Assembly: GCF_003031585.1 (NCBI RefSeq)
Contig: NZ_PWAA01000011.1
Location: forward strand, 349,501 to 413,500
DNA length: 64,000 nucleotides
From: Thalassobius sp. I31.1
GTDB taxonomy: Bacteria > Pseudomonadota > Alphaproteobacteria > Rhodobacterales > Rhodobacteraceae
Direction of reading: 5' to 3'
This document shows, piece after piece, positions 18,858 to 27,240 of the stretch (the stretch's first letter is position 1; the number at the start of each line of letters is the position of its first letter). The position numbers and the translations under genes are program-made. The notes under the pieces are model-generated. The model ran no database searches, was not told the origin of the DNA, and saw nothing but the letters and a program-made list of their open reading frames with translations.

Positions 18858-19372
18858 TGGTTGCACATATTGAAAACCTGCTGACGCCTGACTGTGAAAA
18901 CTGTCAGGCGTTGTGCTGTCTGGCGCTGGCCATTGATAAAGGGCCGGAATTTGCGCTTGATAAACCCGCAGGCATGCCCTGCCCCAATTTGCGCACAGAC
19001 CACCGCTGTAAAATCCACGAAAACCTGACAGATCTGGGCTTTGGCGGATGTGTGAAATATTCCTGCCTTGGCGCGGGTCAATGGGTCAGCGCGCTTTATG
19101 GCCGGGAAACCTGGCGCGTAAATCCACAGAACGCCCGCCCGATGATGGATGATTTCGCCATTGCCCGTGAGATGCGCGCAGCCCTTGAACTTCTGATCGC
19201 CGCCGCCCGCCTACCTCTGCCGGATGCACTGGAAGAGGAACGCCAGGCCCTGATCACCACAATCACTCCTGGCCCGGAAGAAAGCCGCGCGGCCCTCGCC
19301 TGTTGGCCCGAGACAACCAAACCCCGCCACCAGGCCTTCCTGGTCTCTCTGCGCGCTGTGGTCTCACACTGA
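18857..19372 (+). CDS. Cys-rich protein coupled to purL
   Basis: This 171-residue protein has an N-terminal cluster CENCQALCC, then CPNLRTDHRCKIHENL, then GFGGCVKYSCLGAGQ. The spacing recalls metal-binding YkgJ-like domains, and the GF-GC-Y-C-GAGQ pattern occurs ahead of pentapeptide repeats in some actinobacterial proteins (recollection, not a search). No pentapeptide repeats are present here; the C-terminal half is helical. The ATG overlaps the purL stop (TGATG), so it is translated with purL. Function unknown; iron or zinc binding is plausible. Confidence 0.8.
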   Translation: MVAHIENLLTPDCENCQALCCLALAIDKGPEFALDKPAGMPCPNLRTDHRCKIHENLTDLGFGGCVKYSCLGAGQWVSALYGRETWRVNPQNARPMMDDFAIAREMRAALELLIAAARLPLPDALEEERQALITTITPGPEESRAALACWPETTKPRHQAFLVSLRAVVSH

Positions 19373-19496
19373 TCTTCATCTTGCTGAAAATACTCCCGCC
19401 GGAGGCATCCTGGACCAGCAACACACGCAAATCTCCTTGCAGATCATCCCGCCCGCCCCTAAATCTTACGTAAGACATATGACCAGAGGAGCCCCC

Positions 19497-19733
19497 ATGG
19501 CCGTTACCGCACAGGATATCGAAGACCTGATCCGCGAAAGCTTCCCCGATGCACAAATCACCGTTGTTGGTGATGATGGTGTGCATTTTAATGCCGAAGT
19601 GGTGGATGAAAGCTTCCATGGCCAGAACCGCGTCAAACAGCAACGCGCTGTTATGGCGGCCCTGAAAGGCAAAATGGACGGCTCCCACGGCGAAATCCAC
19701 GCCCTCGGCCTGACCACACGGGCACCGGAATAA
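19497..19733 (+). CDS. BolA family protein
   Basis: This 78-residue BolA-fold protein carries the helix-turn-strand core ALKGKMDGSHGEIHALGLTTRAP, with the conserved His that co-ligates a [2Fe-2S] cluster together with a CGFS glutaredoxin. The short length suits the IbaG/BolA2 type. The frame is open from 19437, but the ATG at 19497 has an AGAGGAGC site and gives the family start. The gene is followed 58 bases later by the CGFS glutaredoxin, its usual partner. Confidence 0.92.
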   Translation: MAVTAQDIEDLIRESFPDAQITVVGDDGVHFNAEVVDESFHGQNRVKQQRAVMAALKGKMDGSHGEIHALGLTTRAPE

Positions 19734-19791
19734 ACCGCCACTTCCCCATATCTGGCGCCGATGCGCCCGCTGACTTACAGAAAGACGAAAC

Positions 19792-20154
19792 ATGACCGAC
19801 GCGAAAACAGCAATCGACGAAACCGTCAAAGCCAATGACGTTGTGCTTTTCATGAAAGGCACAAAATCCATGCCGCAATGCGGGTTCTCTTCCCGTGTGG
19901 CTGGCGTTCTGAACTTTATGGGCGTGGACTACCAGGACGTGAATGTTCTGGAAGATGAAACCATCCGTCAGGGCATCAAGGACTATTCCGACTGGCCAAC
20001 CATCCCCCAGCTTTACATCAAAGGCGAATTTGTTGGCGGTTGCGACATCATCACCGAAATGACACTGTCCGGTGAACTTGACGGAATGTTTGATGAAAAC
20101 GGTGTGATCTATGACAAAGACGCTGCCGATAAGATTCGCGAAGCTAACGCCTGA
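19792..20154 (+). CDS. grxD: Monothiol glutaredoxin Grx4 (CGFS)
   Basis: This 120-residue protein has [12 protein letters not shown], with the single active cysteine C30. Further motifs are [19 protein letters not shown], which binds glutathione, and the typical acidic C-terminus. CGFS glutaredoxins bridge a [2Fe-2S] cluster with glutathione and pass it to BolA partners or apoproteins, so its position after bolA is functionally meaningful. No sign of irregularity. Confidence 0.96.
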   Translation: MTDAKTAIDETVKANDVVLFMKGTKSMPQCGFSSRVAGVLNFMGVDYQDVNVLEDETIRQGIKDYSDWPTIPQLYIKGEFVGGCDIITEMTLSGELDGMFDENGVIYDKDAADKIREANA

Positions 20155-20223
20155 GGGCATGCGTATCTAATCGATCCTCACTACGCGTTGCCCGACCTTT
20201 TTAACTGAAGGAGGCAACGCGCT

Positions 20224-20550
20224 ATGAGCGATAAAAAGACTGCAAGTGAACGCCGGACACAACTTGAGAAACGCCTTGCGGAACTGGATACCCGCGTTCA
20301 CGATATTGAACACACCCTTGATGCCCCCGTCGCCAAAGACTGGGAAGAAGCAGCCCAGGAAGCGGAAGACACCGAAGTTCTGGAAGCGATGGGAAATCAG
20401 GGACTTGTTGAAATCCGACTGATCGAAATGGCACTGAAACGCATTGAAACCGGCGAATATGGTGCCTGTGACAAATGCGGTGATGACATTGCCGAAGCTC
20501 GGCTTGATCTGGTGCCACACGCCCCGCTGTGTGCCCGCTGTGCGCGCTGA
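20224..20550 (+). CDS. TraR/DksA-type zinc finger protein
   Basis: This 108-residue protein has an N-terminal coiled coil (ERRTQLEKRLAELDTRVHDIEHTL) and a C-terminal four-Cys zinc finger (C82, C85, C103, C106; YGACDKCGDDIAEARLD then LCARC). DksA relatives insert into the RNA polymerase secondary channel. It is shorter than E. coli DksA (151 aa), and the acidic coiled-coil tip pair is replaced, so it may be a DksA paralogue rather than the main ppGpp co-regulator. A GGAGG site lies about 7 bases before the ATG. Confidence 0.88.
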   Translation: MSDKKTASERRTQLEKRLAELDTRVHDIEHTLDAPVAKDWEEAAQEAEDTEVLEAMGNQGLVEIRLIEMALKRIETGEYGACDKCGDDIAEARLDLVPHAPLCARCAR

Positions 20551-20871
20551 CAACAGTGTCTGCGGTATGAAAGGTGATCCGGCGCCCCTGATCTCAGTGA
20601 ACGGCGAAACAATACTGCCTCTGCGATCCCAGTGCCGGATATACATGGTCAGAGTGCCAGGACCTGCTATCCCTGCCCGATCATAATATCCGATCGGGCA
20701 ACCAGTTCACCTTTCATTTACAGAGACACCATATCTCTGCAGTCCACGACGACCCATTTAGGATGGTCATTTTCATGCATCGTTTCTGTGTCCTGGGACA
20801 CAAAACCTGTGGTAAAAATTTTGTCCGGGTTTCACCCGTGACACGGCCGATCATTCCGCTATATCTGAAAT
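20551..20871. other. Intergenic stretch with two inverted repeats
   Basis: No supported gene. An inverted repeat at 20674-20700 has arms TGCCCGATC and GATCGGGCA around 9 bases, and a second at 20721-20739 has arms CAGAGA and TCTCTG around 7 bases. Neither has a T-run, so both look more like protein-binding or RNA-structure elements than terminators. They lie between the DksA-like gene and the TfoX-like gene. Confidence 0.4.
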
Positions 20872-21213
20872 ATGTCTGATACAGCCTTCAATCCGGTTTC
20901 TTCCTTACGCAATCTTGGCCCGGCCATGGACGAAGCCTGCGCCCGTGCAGGCATTCATTCGGCAGAACAGCTGCGCGCGCTTGGCACCGACAAAGCCTAT
21001 GCCCGCCTGCTGCAAAATGGCACGCGCCCACATTTCATCGGCTATTATGTACTTGAGATGGCACTTCAGGAGCGTCCCTGGAACGACTGCAAAGGCGAGG
21101 AAAAGAAGGCCCTGCGGAAACGTTTTGACGCAATCAAAGCCAGTTCCTTTGATCCCGGTTTGTCAGAGTTTGAAAAAATGATGAATCAAATCGGCCTGCC
21201 GCCCAGTTGCTGA
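20872..21213 (+). CDS. TfoX C-terminal domain protein
   Basis: This 113-residue protein carries the helix-hairpin-helix-like TfoX_C pattern: SLRNLGPAMDEACARAGIHSAEQLRALGTDKAYARLL. In gamma-proteobacteria TfoX promotes competence; stand-alone C-terminal forms are common in Rhodobacterales and have no proven role. The second half (PWNDCKGEEKKALRKRFDAI) is charged. It converges on zapA across a shared hairpin. Confidence 0.82.
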   Translation: MSDTAFNPVSSLRNLGPAMDEACARAGIHSAEQLRALGTDKAYARLLQNGTRPHFIGYYVLEMALQERPWNDCKGEEKKALRKRFDAIKASSFDPGLSEFEKMMNQIGLPPSC

Positions 21214-21236
21214 TCTGACACAATCCCAAACGTAAA

Positions 21237-21260
21237 ATGCCGCCTCAGAACCGGCGGCAT
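21237..21260. terminator. Bidirectional terminator between tfoX-like and zapA
   Basis: The stem ATGCCGCC/GGCGGCAT has an 8-base loop. On the minus strand it is followed by TTTT, serving zapA; on the plus strand it is followed by a T-rich stretch, serving the TfoX-like gene. Confidence 0.75.
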
Positions 21261-21278
21261 TCATTTCTTTGCGTGGGC

Positions 21279-21683
21279 TCAGCTGCCTGCGGCTTTGGTC
21301 TCTGCTTCCAAAGCGATCGCTTCAGCACGTTTCGCCAGCGATTCCAACGTATCGGTCACAATGTCCGGTATCACAGCGACTTCGACTTTTTCCGGCTCAG
21401 GTGTTTCAGGGGCCTGATTGCGGATCTCGTCCAGAAGCTGTTCCTGATCCGCCAGCTTTTTTTCAAGCGTACCGATCTTATCCTCAAGCCCTGCAGTCTT
21501 ATCAGCCAGCATCAGCCCAGACATCAAAAGCATGCGTTCTTCGGGCATACGTCCGATCTGCTTCAACAAAACCCGGGCCTCTGTGTTCAGCATTTCTGCG
21601 GCAGATTGCAGGAAATGTTCTTCGCCATCCTGGCAGGACACAGAAAAATCACGTTCGCCGATCTTAATCGTTACCTCTGGCAT
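21279..21683 (-). CDS. zapA: Cell division protein ZapA
   Basis: This 134-residue protein opens MPEVTIKIGERDFSVSCQDGEEHFLQSAAEMLN, the ZapA globular domain that binds FtsZ. A long coiled coil follows (KTAGLEDKIGTLEKKLADQEQLLDEI). An extended Ala/Glu tail makes it longer than E. coli ZapA. ZapA crosslinks FtsZ protofilaments at midcell. Its ATG overlaps the end of the upstream coiled-coil gene, so the two are coupled. Confidence 0.9.
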   Translation of the reverse strand: MPEVTIKIGERDFSVSCQDGEEHFLQSAAEMLNTEARVLLKQIGRMPEERMLLMSGLMLADKTAGLEDKIGTLEKKLADQEQLLDEIRNQAPETPEPEKVEVAVIPDIVTDTLESLAKRAEAIALEAETKAAGS

Positions 21684-22216
21684 TATTCTGCTCCCTGGCT
21701 GTCAGCGGCTGGTTGCGCAGCACTGATGGCCGGGCGTAATTCCGCAAGGATCGCGTCCAGTTCAACACGATCTGCCTGCATTTGCGCACGCAGCATATCA
21801 ATTTCCGCCTGCAAGCCGCTGTTGATCAGGCTCACATCACCGCCACCCGCGGCATTGGAATCGCGCAGCTGATTGTTGTTCTCACGCAGACGGTTACAAA
21901 CCTCGCGCAAATTGGCCAGTTCGGTCTGTTGTTCTGCTGAACGCTTGCCAAAACCAATCACACGATCTTCCAGTTCCTGCATCGCACCGGCCTGGCGGCT
22001 CTGCATCTGTTGAAGACGGTCTTCCAGGTTAAGGGTCTTTGCACGTTCCTCTTCCAAAGCAGAGCTCAGTTCTGCGAGTTCGGTATCATCCCCGTTGCCA
22101 AGCGCGCCAAGGGCCGTATTGATCCGGCCAAAAGCAGCTGTGACCCGCTGTTCAAGCGCGGCGACATTGGCAACCTTATCGTCATTTTCACTGATATCCT
22201 GGCTGTGGTCGTTCAT
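21683..22216 (-). CDS. Coiled-coil protein coupled to zapA
   Basis: This 177-residue cytoplasmic protein is almost all coiled coil: LEQRVTAAFGRINTALGAL, ELSSALEEERAKTLNLEDRLQQMQSRQ, then AEQQTELANLREVCNRLRENNNQLRDSN. A Gly-rich break is followed by a second helix (LQAEIDMLRAQMQADRVELDAIL). No catalytic motif is present. The ATG at 22216 (MNDHSQDI) is preferred over the frame opening at 22315. Overlap with zapA and the coil content suggest a division-linked partner comparable in role, not in sequence, to ZapB; this is inference. Confidence 0.8.
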   Translation of the reverse strand: MNDHSQDISENDDKVANVAALEQRVTAAFGRINTALGALGNGDDTELAELSSALEEERAKTLNLEDRLQQMQSRQAGAMQELEDRVIGFGKRSAEQQTELANLREVCNRLRENNNQLRDSNAAGGGDVSLINSGLQAEIDMLRAQMQADRVELDAILAELRPAISAAQPAADSQGAE

Positions 22217-22410
22217 ACCACTTTCACTCCTGCGTCTGTCCTGCACCACCGGTTTGCCCGGCTTACTCTCATACAAGGTCCGGGATAGCCCGGAAACCAC
22301 CGGAAAGCGAATCAAGCGCCCCGGCTTTATGACAGTTTACTGAAATCTTCTGCGGATTGCTTCCCTTTCCGCATGATCCCCCCTTCATCATGGGGAAATC
22401 CGCCAGGATA

Positions 22411-22432
22411 AATCCCCCGCATCCGGGGGATT
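22411..22432. repeat. Hairpin upstream of tkt
   Basis: The arms AATCCCCC and GGGGGATT enclose a 6-base loop in the 343-base region between the divergent coiled-coil/zapA genes and tkt. A short T-run after the following GGCCGG is weak. It may be a leader structure or attenuator; nothing else in this gap is recognisable. Confidence 0.4.
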
Positions 22433-22559
22433 GGCCGGTTTTCTTCATCCATCGCCCGGAATCCCTTCCTGACAGGCTTCCAGGACCATCCACGGCTTGA
22501 AATCACCCCAAGGGCTGTTATGAGAGGGCAACAGCTTACCAACGCCAGAGGACTATACC

Positions 22560-24590
22560 TTGGAACAACAGCCAGTGGATATCGCCGCCCTTCGCTCTGC
22601 CAACCCGGATCACTGGAACAAGGCCACCGCCATTCGCGCCCTTGCTCTTGATGCGGTTGCCGCTGCCAATTCCGGCCACTCCGGTGCGCCGATCGGTCTT
22701 GCCGATGTGGCAACAGTCCTGTTCGAAAAGCACCTGAAGTTTGACCCGAAGGCCCCGCGCTGGCCTGACCGTGACCGGTTCATCCTGTCCGGTGGTCACG
22801 CCTCTATGCTGATCTATTCCCTGCTGCATCTCACCGGTTACGAAGATGTCACCCTGGATCAGATCAAAAACTTCCGTCAGTGGGGCGCAATCACAGCGGG
22901 TCACCCGGAATATGGTCACGTGTCTGGCGTTGAAACCACCACTGGTCCCCTGGGTCAGGGCATCGCAAATGCCGTTGGTTTCGCCATGGCAGAAGAAATT
23001 CAGCGCGCCCAATACGGCAAAAAGATCGTTGATCACCACACCTATGTGGTTGCCGGCGACGGTTGCCTGATGGAAGGCATCAGCCAGGAAGCCATTGGTC
23101 TTGCCGGGCGTCACAAGCTGAGCAAACTGATCGTTCTCTGGGATGACAATGACATCACCATCGACGGTAAGGTTTCACTGTCCGACATCACGGATCAGAA
23201 GAAACGTTTTGCGGCATCCGGCTGGTCCACACATGAATGTGACGGTCACGATCCAACAGACATCGACCGCGCAATCACTGCAGCCAAAGCCACCGGCAAA
23301 CCGGCTCTTGTGGCCTGTAAAACCCATATCGCACTGGGCACCTCTGCGCAGGATACCTCTAAAGGCCACGGCGCATTGACCGCACCTGACCTGATGGCAG
23401 ACGCCAAGAAAATCTGGGGCTGGGATCAGGACGCATTTGTTGTGCCTGCGGACATCAAAGCCCAGTGGGAAGCCATTGGCGCACGCGGTGCAAGCGATCA
23501 TGCCGAATGGAAAACCCGCTTTGAAAGCGTTTCCGGCCGCAAACAGGACGAATTCAACCGCGCCTATGCGCTGGAAGTGCCGAACAAACTGTCTTCTGCG
23601 ATCAAACGCCTGAAGAAAAAGATCTCTGAAGAGCAGCCAAAAGTTGCAACACGGAAATCCGGTGAACTGGCGCTTGAAGTTATCAACCCGATCATGCCGG
23701 AAACCGTGGGTGGCTCTGCTGACCTGACCGGTTCCAACAACACCAAAACCGGTGAAATGGAAGCCTTTGATCTGGACAACCGCGGTGGTCGTTACGTCTA
23801 CTGGGGCATCCGTGAACACGCGATGGCTGCGGCGATGAACGGCATGGTGCTGCACGGTGGTATCCGTGCGTACAGCGGCACCTTCTTCTGCTTCACCGAC
23901 TATGCGCGCCCTTCCATGCGTCTGGCGGCCCTGATGCAGATCCCGACCGTGTTTGTCATGACCCATGATTCAATTGGCGTTGGCGAAGATGGCCCGACAC
24001 ACCAGCCTGTTGAACACCTGGCAATCTGTCGTGCGACACCAAACTCCTGGACCTTCCGCCCTGCTGACACTGTCGAAGCAGCAGAAGCCTGGGAAATGGC
24101 TGTGACCACCAAGACAACCCCGTCTGTGATGGTCATGTCACGTCAGAACCTGCCAACTGTCCGGACTGAACATAAGAACAAAAACCTGGTTGCTCAGGGT
24201 GCTTATGTTCTGGCTGATGCGGAAGAAAAGCGTCAGGCAATCATCATGGCATCCGGTTCCGAGGTTGAAATCGCTCTGAAAGCGCGTGATCTGCTTCAGG
24301 CTGAAGGCATCGGCACCCGCGTGGTTTCTGTACCATGTATGGAACTGTTTGACACCCAGGACGAAGCCTACCGCAAACGCGTTCTGCCAGGTGGCCCGGT
24401 ACGTGTCGCCGTGGAAGCCGCGGTACAACAGCCATGGGACAAATACCTGACAGGCGAACGTGGTAAATCCACCAAAGCTGGCTTTGTTGGCATGACCGGC
24501 TTTGGCGCATCAGCCCCTGCAGCCGTTCTGTACGAACAATTCGGCATCACCGCCGAAGCCGTCGCCCAAAAGGTCAAAGACCTGCTGTAA
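22560..24590 (+). CDS. tkt: Transketolase
   Basis: This 676-residue TPP enzyme transfers two-carbon units in the pentose phosphate pathway and, where present, the Calvin cycle. Motifs in order are [43 protein letters not shown], the TPP/Mg motif [13 protein letters not shown] with [10 protein letters not shown], the pyrimidine-domain Glu in [13 protein letters not shown], and [18 protein letters not shown]. The start is TTG at 22560 with AGAGGA at the right distance; no in-frame ATG exists until well inside the domain. A strong terminator follows. The gap genes are 2.6 kb away. Confidence 0.96.
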   Translation: MEQQPVDIAALRSANPDHWNKATAIRALALDAVAAANSGHSGAPIGLADVATVLFEKHLKFDPKAPRWPDRDRFILSGGHASMLIYSLLHLTGYEDVTLDQIKNFRQWGAITAGHPEYGHVSGVETTTGPLGQGIANAVGFAMAEEIQRAQYGKKIVDHHTYVVAGDGCLMEGISQEAIGLAGRHKLSKLIVLWDDNDITIDGKVSLSDITDQKKRFAASGWSTHECDGHDPTDIDRAITAAKATGKPALVACKTHIALGTSAQDTSKGHGALTAPDLMADAKKIWGWDQDAFVVPADIKAQWEAIGARGASDHAEWKTRFESVSGRKQDEFNRAYALEVPNKLSSAIKRLKKKISEEQPKVATRKSGELALEVINPIMPETVGGSADLTGSNNTKTGEMEAFDLDNRGGRYVYWGIREHAMAAAMNGMVLHGGIRAYSGTFFCFTDYARPSMRLAALMQIPTVFVMTHDSIGVGEDGPTHQPVEHLAICRATPNSWTFRPADTVEAAEAWEMAVTTKTTPSVMVMSRQNLPTVRTEHKNKNLVAQGAYVLADAEEKRQAIIMASGSEVEIALKARDLLQAEGIGTRVVSVPCMELFDTQDEAYRKRVLPGGPVRVAVEAAVQQPWDKYLTGERGKSTKAGFVGMTGFGASAPAAVLYEQFGITAEAVAQKVKDLL

Positions 24591-24618
24591 GTAACGGCGA
24601 CACAACAAAAATAGCAAG

Positions 24619-24640
24619 CGGCCCTTCGGGGCCGTTTTCG
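24619..24640 (+). terminator. Rho-independent terminator after tkt
   Basis: The stem CGGCCC-TTCG-GGGCCG with a stable tetraloop is followed by TTTTCGTTTT, 28 bases after the tkt stop. Confidence 0.9.
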
Positions 24641-24946
24641 TTTTCAAAGCTGTTTTGGGCTGTGAAGGCAAATTGACGGCGGTGTGCTGAACTTCCTCTC
24701 AGGGGGTATAAATGCAGCGGATCTGCACGAGATCCGTGGGAAAATCTCCGGCACCTTTAACGGCTGGCGTATCGCACTGACCTGTTAAACTAAGACGCCA
24801 ATATTGAATTCAGGCGGCCTTTATGGTTGCCTTTTTTATTGCCCGCTTCTGACCTAATCCAGCCGCCCCCCGACTGTCGCCATACTGTCGAGAACCGATT
24901 GCGCATTGCCCAGAACCACACGCCCCTGACGGGTCAGTTCCGATCG
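24641..24946. other. Decayed stretch, no intact gene
   Basis: A start-less plus-strand frame at about 24676-24789 reads like protein (it contains GGINAADLHEIRGKISGT and ends IALTC-stop), but it is preceded by a stop and has no start codon. It may be a gene remnant. The remainder has no coding signature. Confidence 0.35.
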
Positions 24947-25063
24947 ATACCCGCTGCGATCAAAGACGAATACGGGTCATTTGATCTTTATCTCAGCGAG
25001 GCGCTGGATATCTCAGCAGAGGACATCAAAGCCATCCGTCAGAACCTGCTGACCGACAATTAA
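24947..25063 (+). pseudogene. C-terminal remnant, probably of a tyrosine phosphatase family protein
   Basis: The last 38 codons of an open frame (PAAIKDEYGSFDLYLSEALD, then ISAEDIKAIRQNLL) match the usual C-terminus of Y_phosphatase3-type proteins (YG-x-YL-eal-GLs-di-LR-LL). The sequence before it in the same frame is non-protein-like, and no phosphatase P-loop (HCxxGKDRTG) is found upstream. I therefore read it as a deletion remnant. Its stop overlaps the convergent permease gene. Confidence 0.45.
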
Positions 25064-25965
25064 ACCTTTCTTAACTTCGAAAAGATGCGTCCGTCCGTCA
25101 CCGCAAATCCAACTGCGATAATGGCAAAGCCGATCCAGGCGGCGGGCGCGATCACCTCACCCAGAAACAACGCGCCAAGACCAATCGCAAAGGGTGGGAT
25201 CAAAAGCGTGCCCAGCATCAGGTTCGCCGCCCCTGCCCGCACAAGAATTGCAAAATACAACACATAAGCCAGCACGGTTGAAAGCGCAGCAATCCCCCAA
25301 AGCGCACCCCAGACTGGCAACGACAGTCTGACCGAGGGCACGCCATCCACCAGCAGAACCACAGGGATCATAAGTAAAACCGTCCCACAGATCATGCCAA
25401 ATGCATTCATCATGGGCGGCTGCCCCGCCAGCATGACCTTTCCCCAGACACTGGCAAACGCATAGGACACTGCGCCCAGGATCACAGCAAACTGCGCTAG
25501 GTTTCCGGGGTTCAGCCCGGCTATGACATCGGGCCCCATAATCACAGCCACACCGGCCAGACCAATCACTGCGCCCGCGATTTTATTGCGCGTCAGTGGT
25601 TCATCCTTCAGAAATAGTCCCGCGACCACTGCCCCAAACATCGCAGTTGTTCCGTTCAGGATGGACGCAACCCCACTGTCAATCTGTTGCTGCGCCCAGA
25701 AGATCAGGGAAAATGGGATCGCATTGTTCAGCGCGCCCATACCGAGATAGCCCAGCCAGATTTTCGGGTTGCGCGGCAGGGACAATCGTCGCAGGCGGAT
25801 CAGAATGAACAGCAAAGGCAAAGCCCAGAACACCCGGTGCAAAGTGATCGTCATAGGCGGCACTTCCCGCAGGGCTATTTCAGCGAAGAAGAACGACCCG
25901 CCCCAAACCGCCGCCAGGCACAGCAACATAACCAGAGATTTCAGATCCAGAGACGGTGTATTCAT
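25060..25965 (-). CDS. EamA-family (DMT superfamily) permease
   Basis: This 301-residue protein shows about ten hydrophobic helices arranged as two EamA repeats. The first begins LVMLLCLAAVWGGSFFFAEIAL and the second around LAQFAVILGAVSYAFASVWGKV. The WGGSFF and GAL-A-PF signatures near helix 3-4 are typical. The family exports or imports small metabolites, often amino acids; the substrate is unknown. A lone gene, convergent with the phosphatase remnant. Confidence 0.88.
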   Translation of the reverse strand: MNTPSLDLKSLVMLLCLAAVWGGSFFFAEIALREVPPMTITLHRVFWALPLLFILIRLRRLSLPRNPKIWLGYLGMGALNNAIPFSLIFWAQQQIDSGVASILNGTTAMFGAVVAGLFLKDEPLTRNKIAGAVIGLAGVAVIMGPDVIAGLNPGNLAQFAVILGAVSYAFASVWGKVMLAGQPPMMNAFGMICGTVLLMIPVVLLVDGVPSVRLSLPVWGALWGIAALSTVLAYVLYFAILVRAGAANLMLGTLLIPPFAIGLGALFLGEVIAPAAWIGFAIIAVGFAVTDGRIFSKLRKV

Positions 25966-26038
25966 TGCAGCTTCCTATTTACAGACCGGACTGCATTGCA
26001 TTCATCCGTATAAATCCGCGACCCGTTTCCTGCTCAAA

Positions 26039-26998
26039 TCATTCCAATGCCAGATCAATCAGACGCGTCGCCTGCGGGAATTTGTCTGCCACCACAGGCC
26101 GCCACTGCGCAAAGGCATCGCGGGTATCTTCGGCCGGGCTGTTCGCGTAACTTAAACAGATATCCAGCCAGGCGGCATCAAGTGGTTCACGTTCCAGCAT
26201 TGCAAACGCAGCCCCAACCATCGCCTGTATTTTCAGATTACGTGCGGCGCCTTCCGGTGGTTTGTCCCCCGGATCATCCGGATTTAGCGTGAGAGGGAAG
26301 AAATCGTTCTGGGCGATCCGGCGCAGATCATCTGCGATATAATCCGCATACCCCGGATACCAAAGCGCATAATAGACAATCGCAGTTGCCAGGCTGAAAG
26401 CATCATGATCGGCATCGGAATAATCCTCAATCCGCATCAATTCCGGCGGTTCTGATGAAAACCACAGCGCCTTCAACGCATCCAGCATGTCATCCCCACC
26501 TTCCGGCACCAGATGTCCAAGATCACGCATCCAATCGTTCAGATCCGCCGTTTCAAAAACATCCAGATAATCCAACCTCCGAATACCCTGCGCAAGCCGT
26601 GCAAAATCTGCCTGCATCAAGGCCGGTTCCTGCCCTTTCAGTATCTTCAACGTACAGGAAAAATATCCAAGCCGGGCGCAATCGCGACCAGAGGTCAGGA
26701 CGCGCTGCAGGAGTGCGTCTTTCGCAGCTGACCCCACAGCCGGTATTCCCGCAAAAAGCGCATCACTCCAGGCGTCACACCATTGATTAAACGTCAGCTC
26801 TGGGTTTTCCGGGCGCACCATGTCCAGATTCAGGTTCACAAGTTCAGAAATCTCGTCCGCCGTAAAGTCGGGGCAAAGCCCGGCAGCCATGCGGTACGCA
26901 GCCGCCCTGTCAGTCACGGCAATCACCGCCAGCTGAAAGATATATGTATCAACCCGATTTCGAGGCTGTGCTTTGAAACGATTCCAAATACCTGACAA
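26039..26998 (-). CDS. Hypothetical protein
   Basis: I do not recognise this 319-residue protein. It is soluble, acidic and mostly helical, with no signal peptide. A segment near residues 180-270 (WFSSEPPELMRIEDYSDADHD, then YYALWYPGYADYIADDLRRIA) is aromatic-rich. The start is TTG at 26998 with only a weak upstream AGG, so the N-terminus is uncertain. It ends about 70 bases from the permease start and may share its transcript. Confidence 0.65.
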   Translation of the reverse strand: MSGIWNRFKAQPRNRVDTYIFQLAVIAVTDRAAAYRMAAGLCPDFTADEISELVNLNLDMVRPENPELTFNQWCDAWSDALFAGIPAVGSAAKDALLQRVLTSGRDCARLGYFSCTLKILKGQEPALMQADFARLAQGIRRLDYLDVFETADLNDWMRDLGHLVPEGGDDMLDALKALWFSSEPPELMRIEDYSDADHDAFSLATAIVYYALWYPGYADYIADDLRRIAQNDFFPLTLNPDDPGDKPPEGAARNLKIQAMVGAAFAMLEREPLDAAWLDICLSYANSPAEDTRDAFAQWRPVVADKFPQATRLIDLALE

Positions 26999-27133
26999 AA
27001 TGCTTTAACCTGAATAACTTGCTACGACATGCCAGATAGCATACCATTTTTTTGCCCGGACGCACAGTTTTTTAACACCCCGGTCCTGCCCCCTTTGGGA
27101 ATGCACATCAGACCACGTTACCGCAAACATTAC

Positions 27134-27163
27134 ATGTTTACGCTAACATGTTGGCGCTAAACT
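27134..27163. promoter_or_regulatory. Overlapping TGTTA-type palindromes upstream of gap 1
   Basis: ATGTTTACGCTAACAT (27134-27149) is an imperfect palindrome with central CG. A second, weaker copy begins within it at 27148 (ATGTTGGCGCTAAACT). The same element occurs before the second gap gene. Such central-CG palindromes are typical LacI-family operators; in Rhodobacter the LacI-type regulator CceR controls central carbon genes through comparable sites. The assignment is inferred. Confidence 0.55.
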
Positions 27164-27240
27164 CTTTTCCCTCACCCATCGCGGGCATATAGAACCCCAA
27201 ATCCATATCGGATATCTGCTGTTCTCTGGAAGGAATAATC

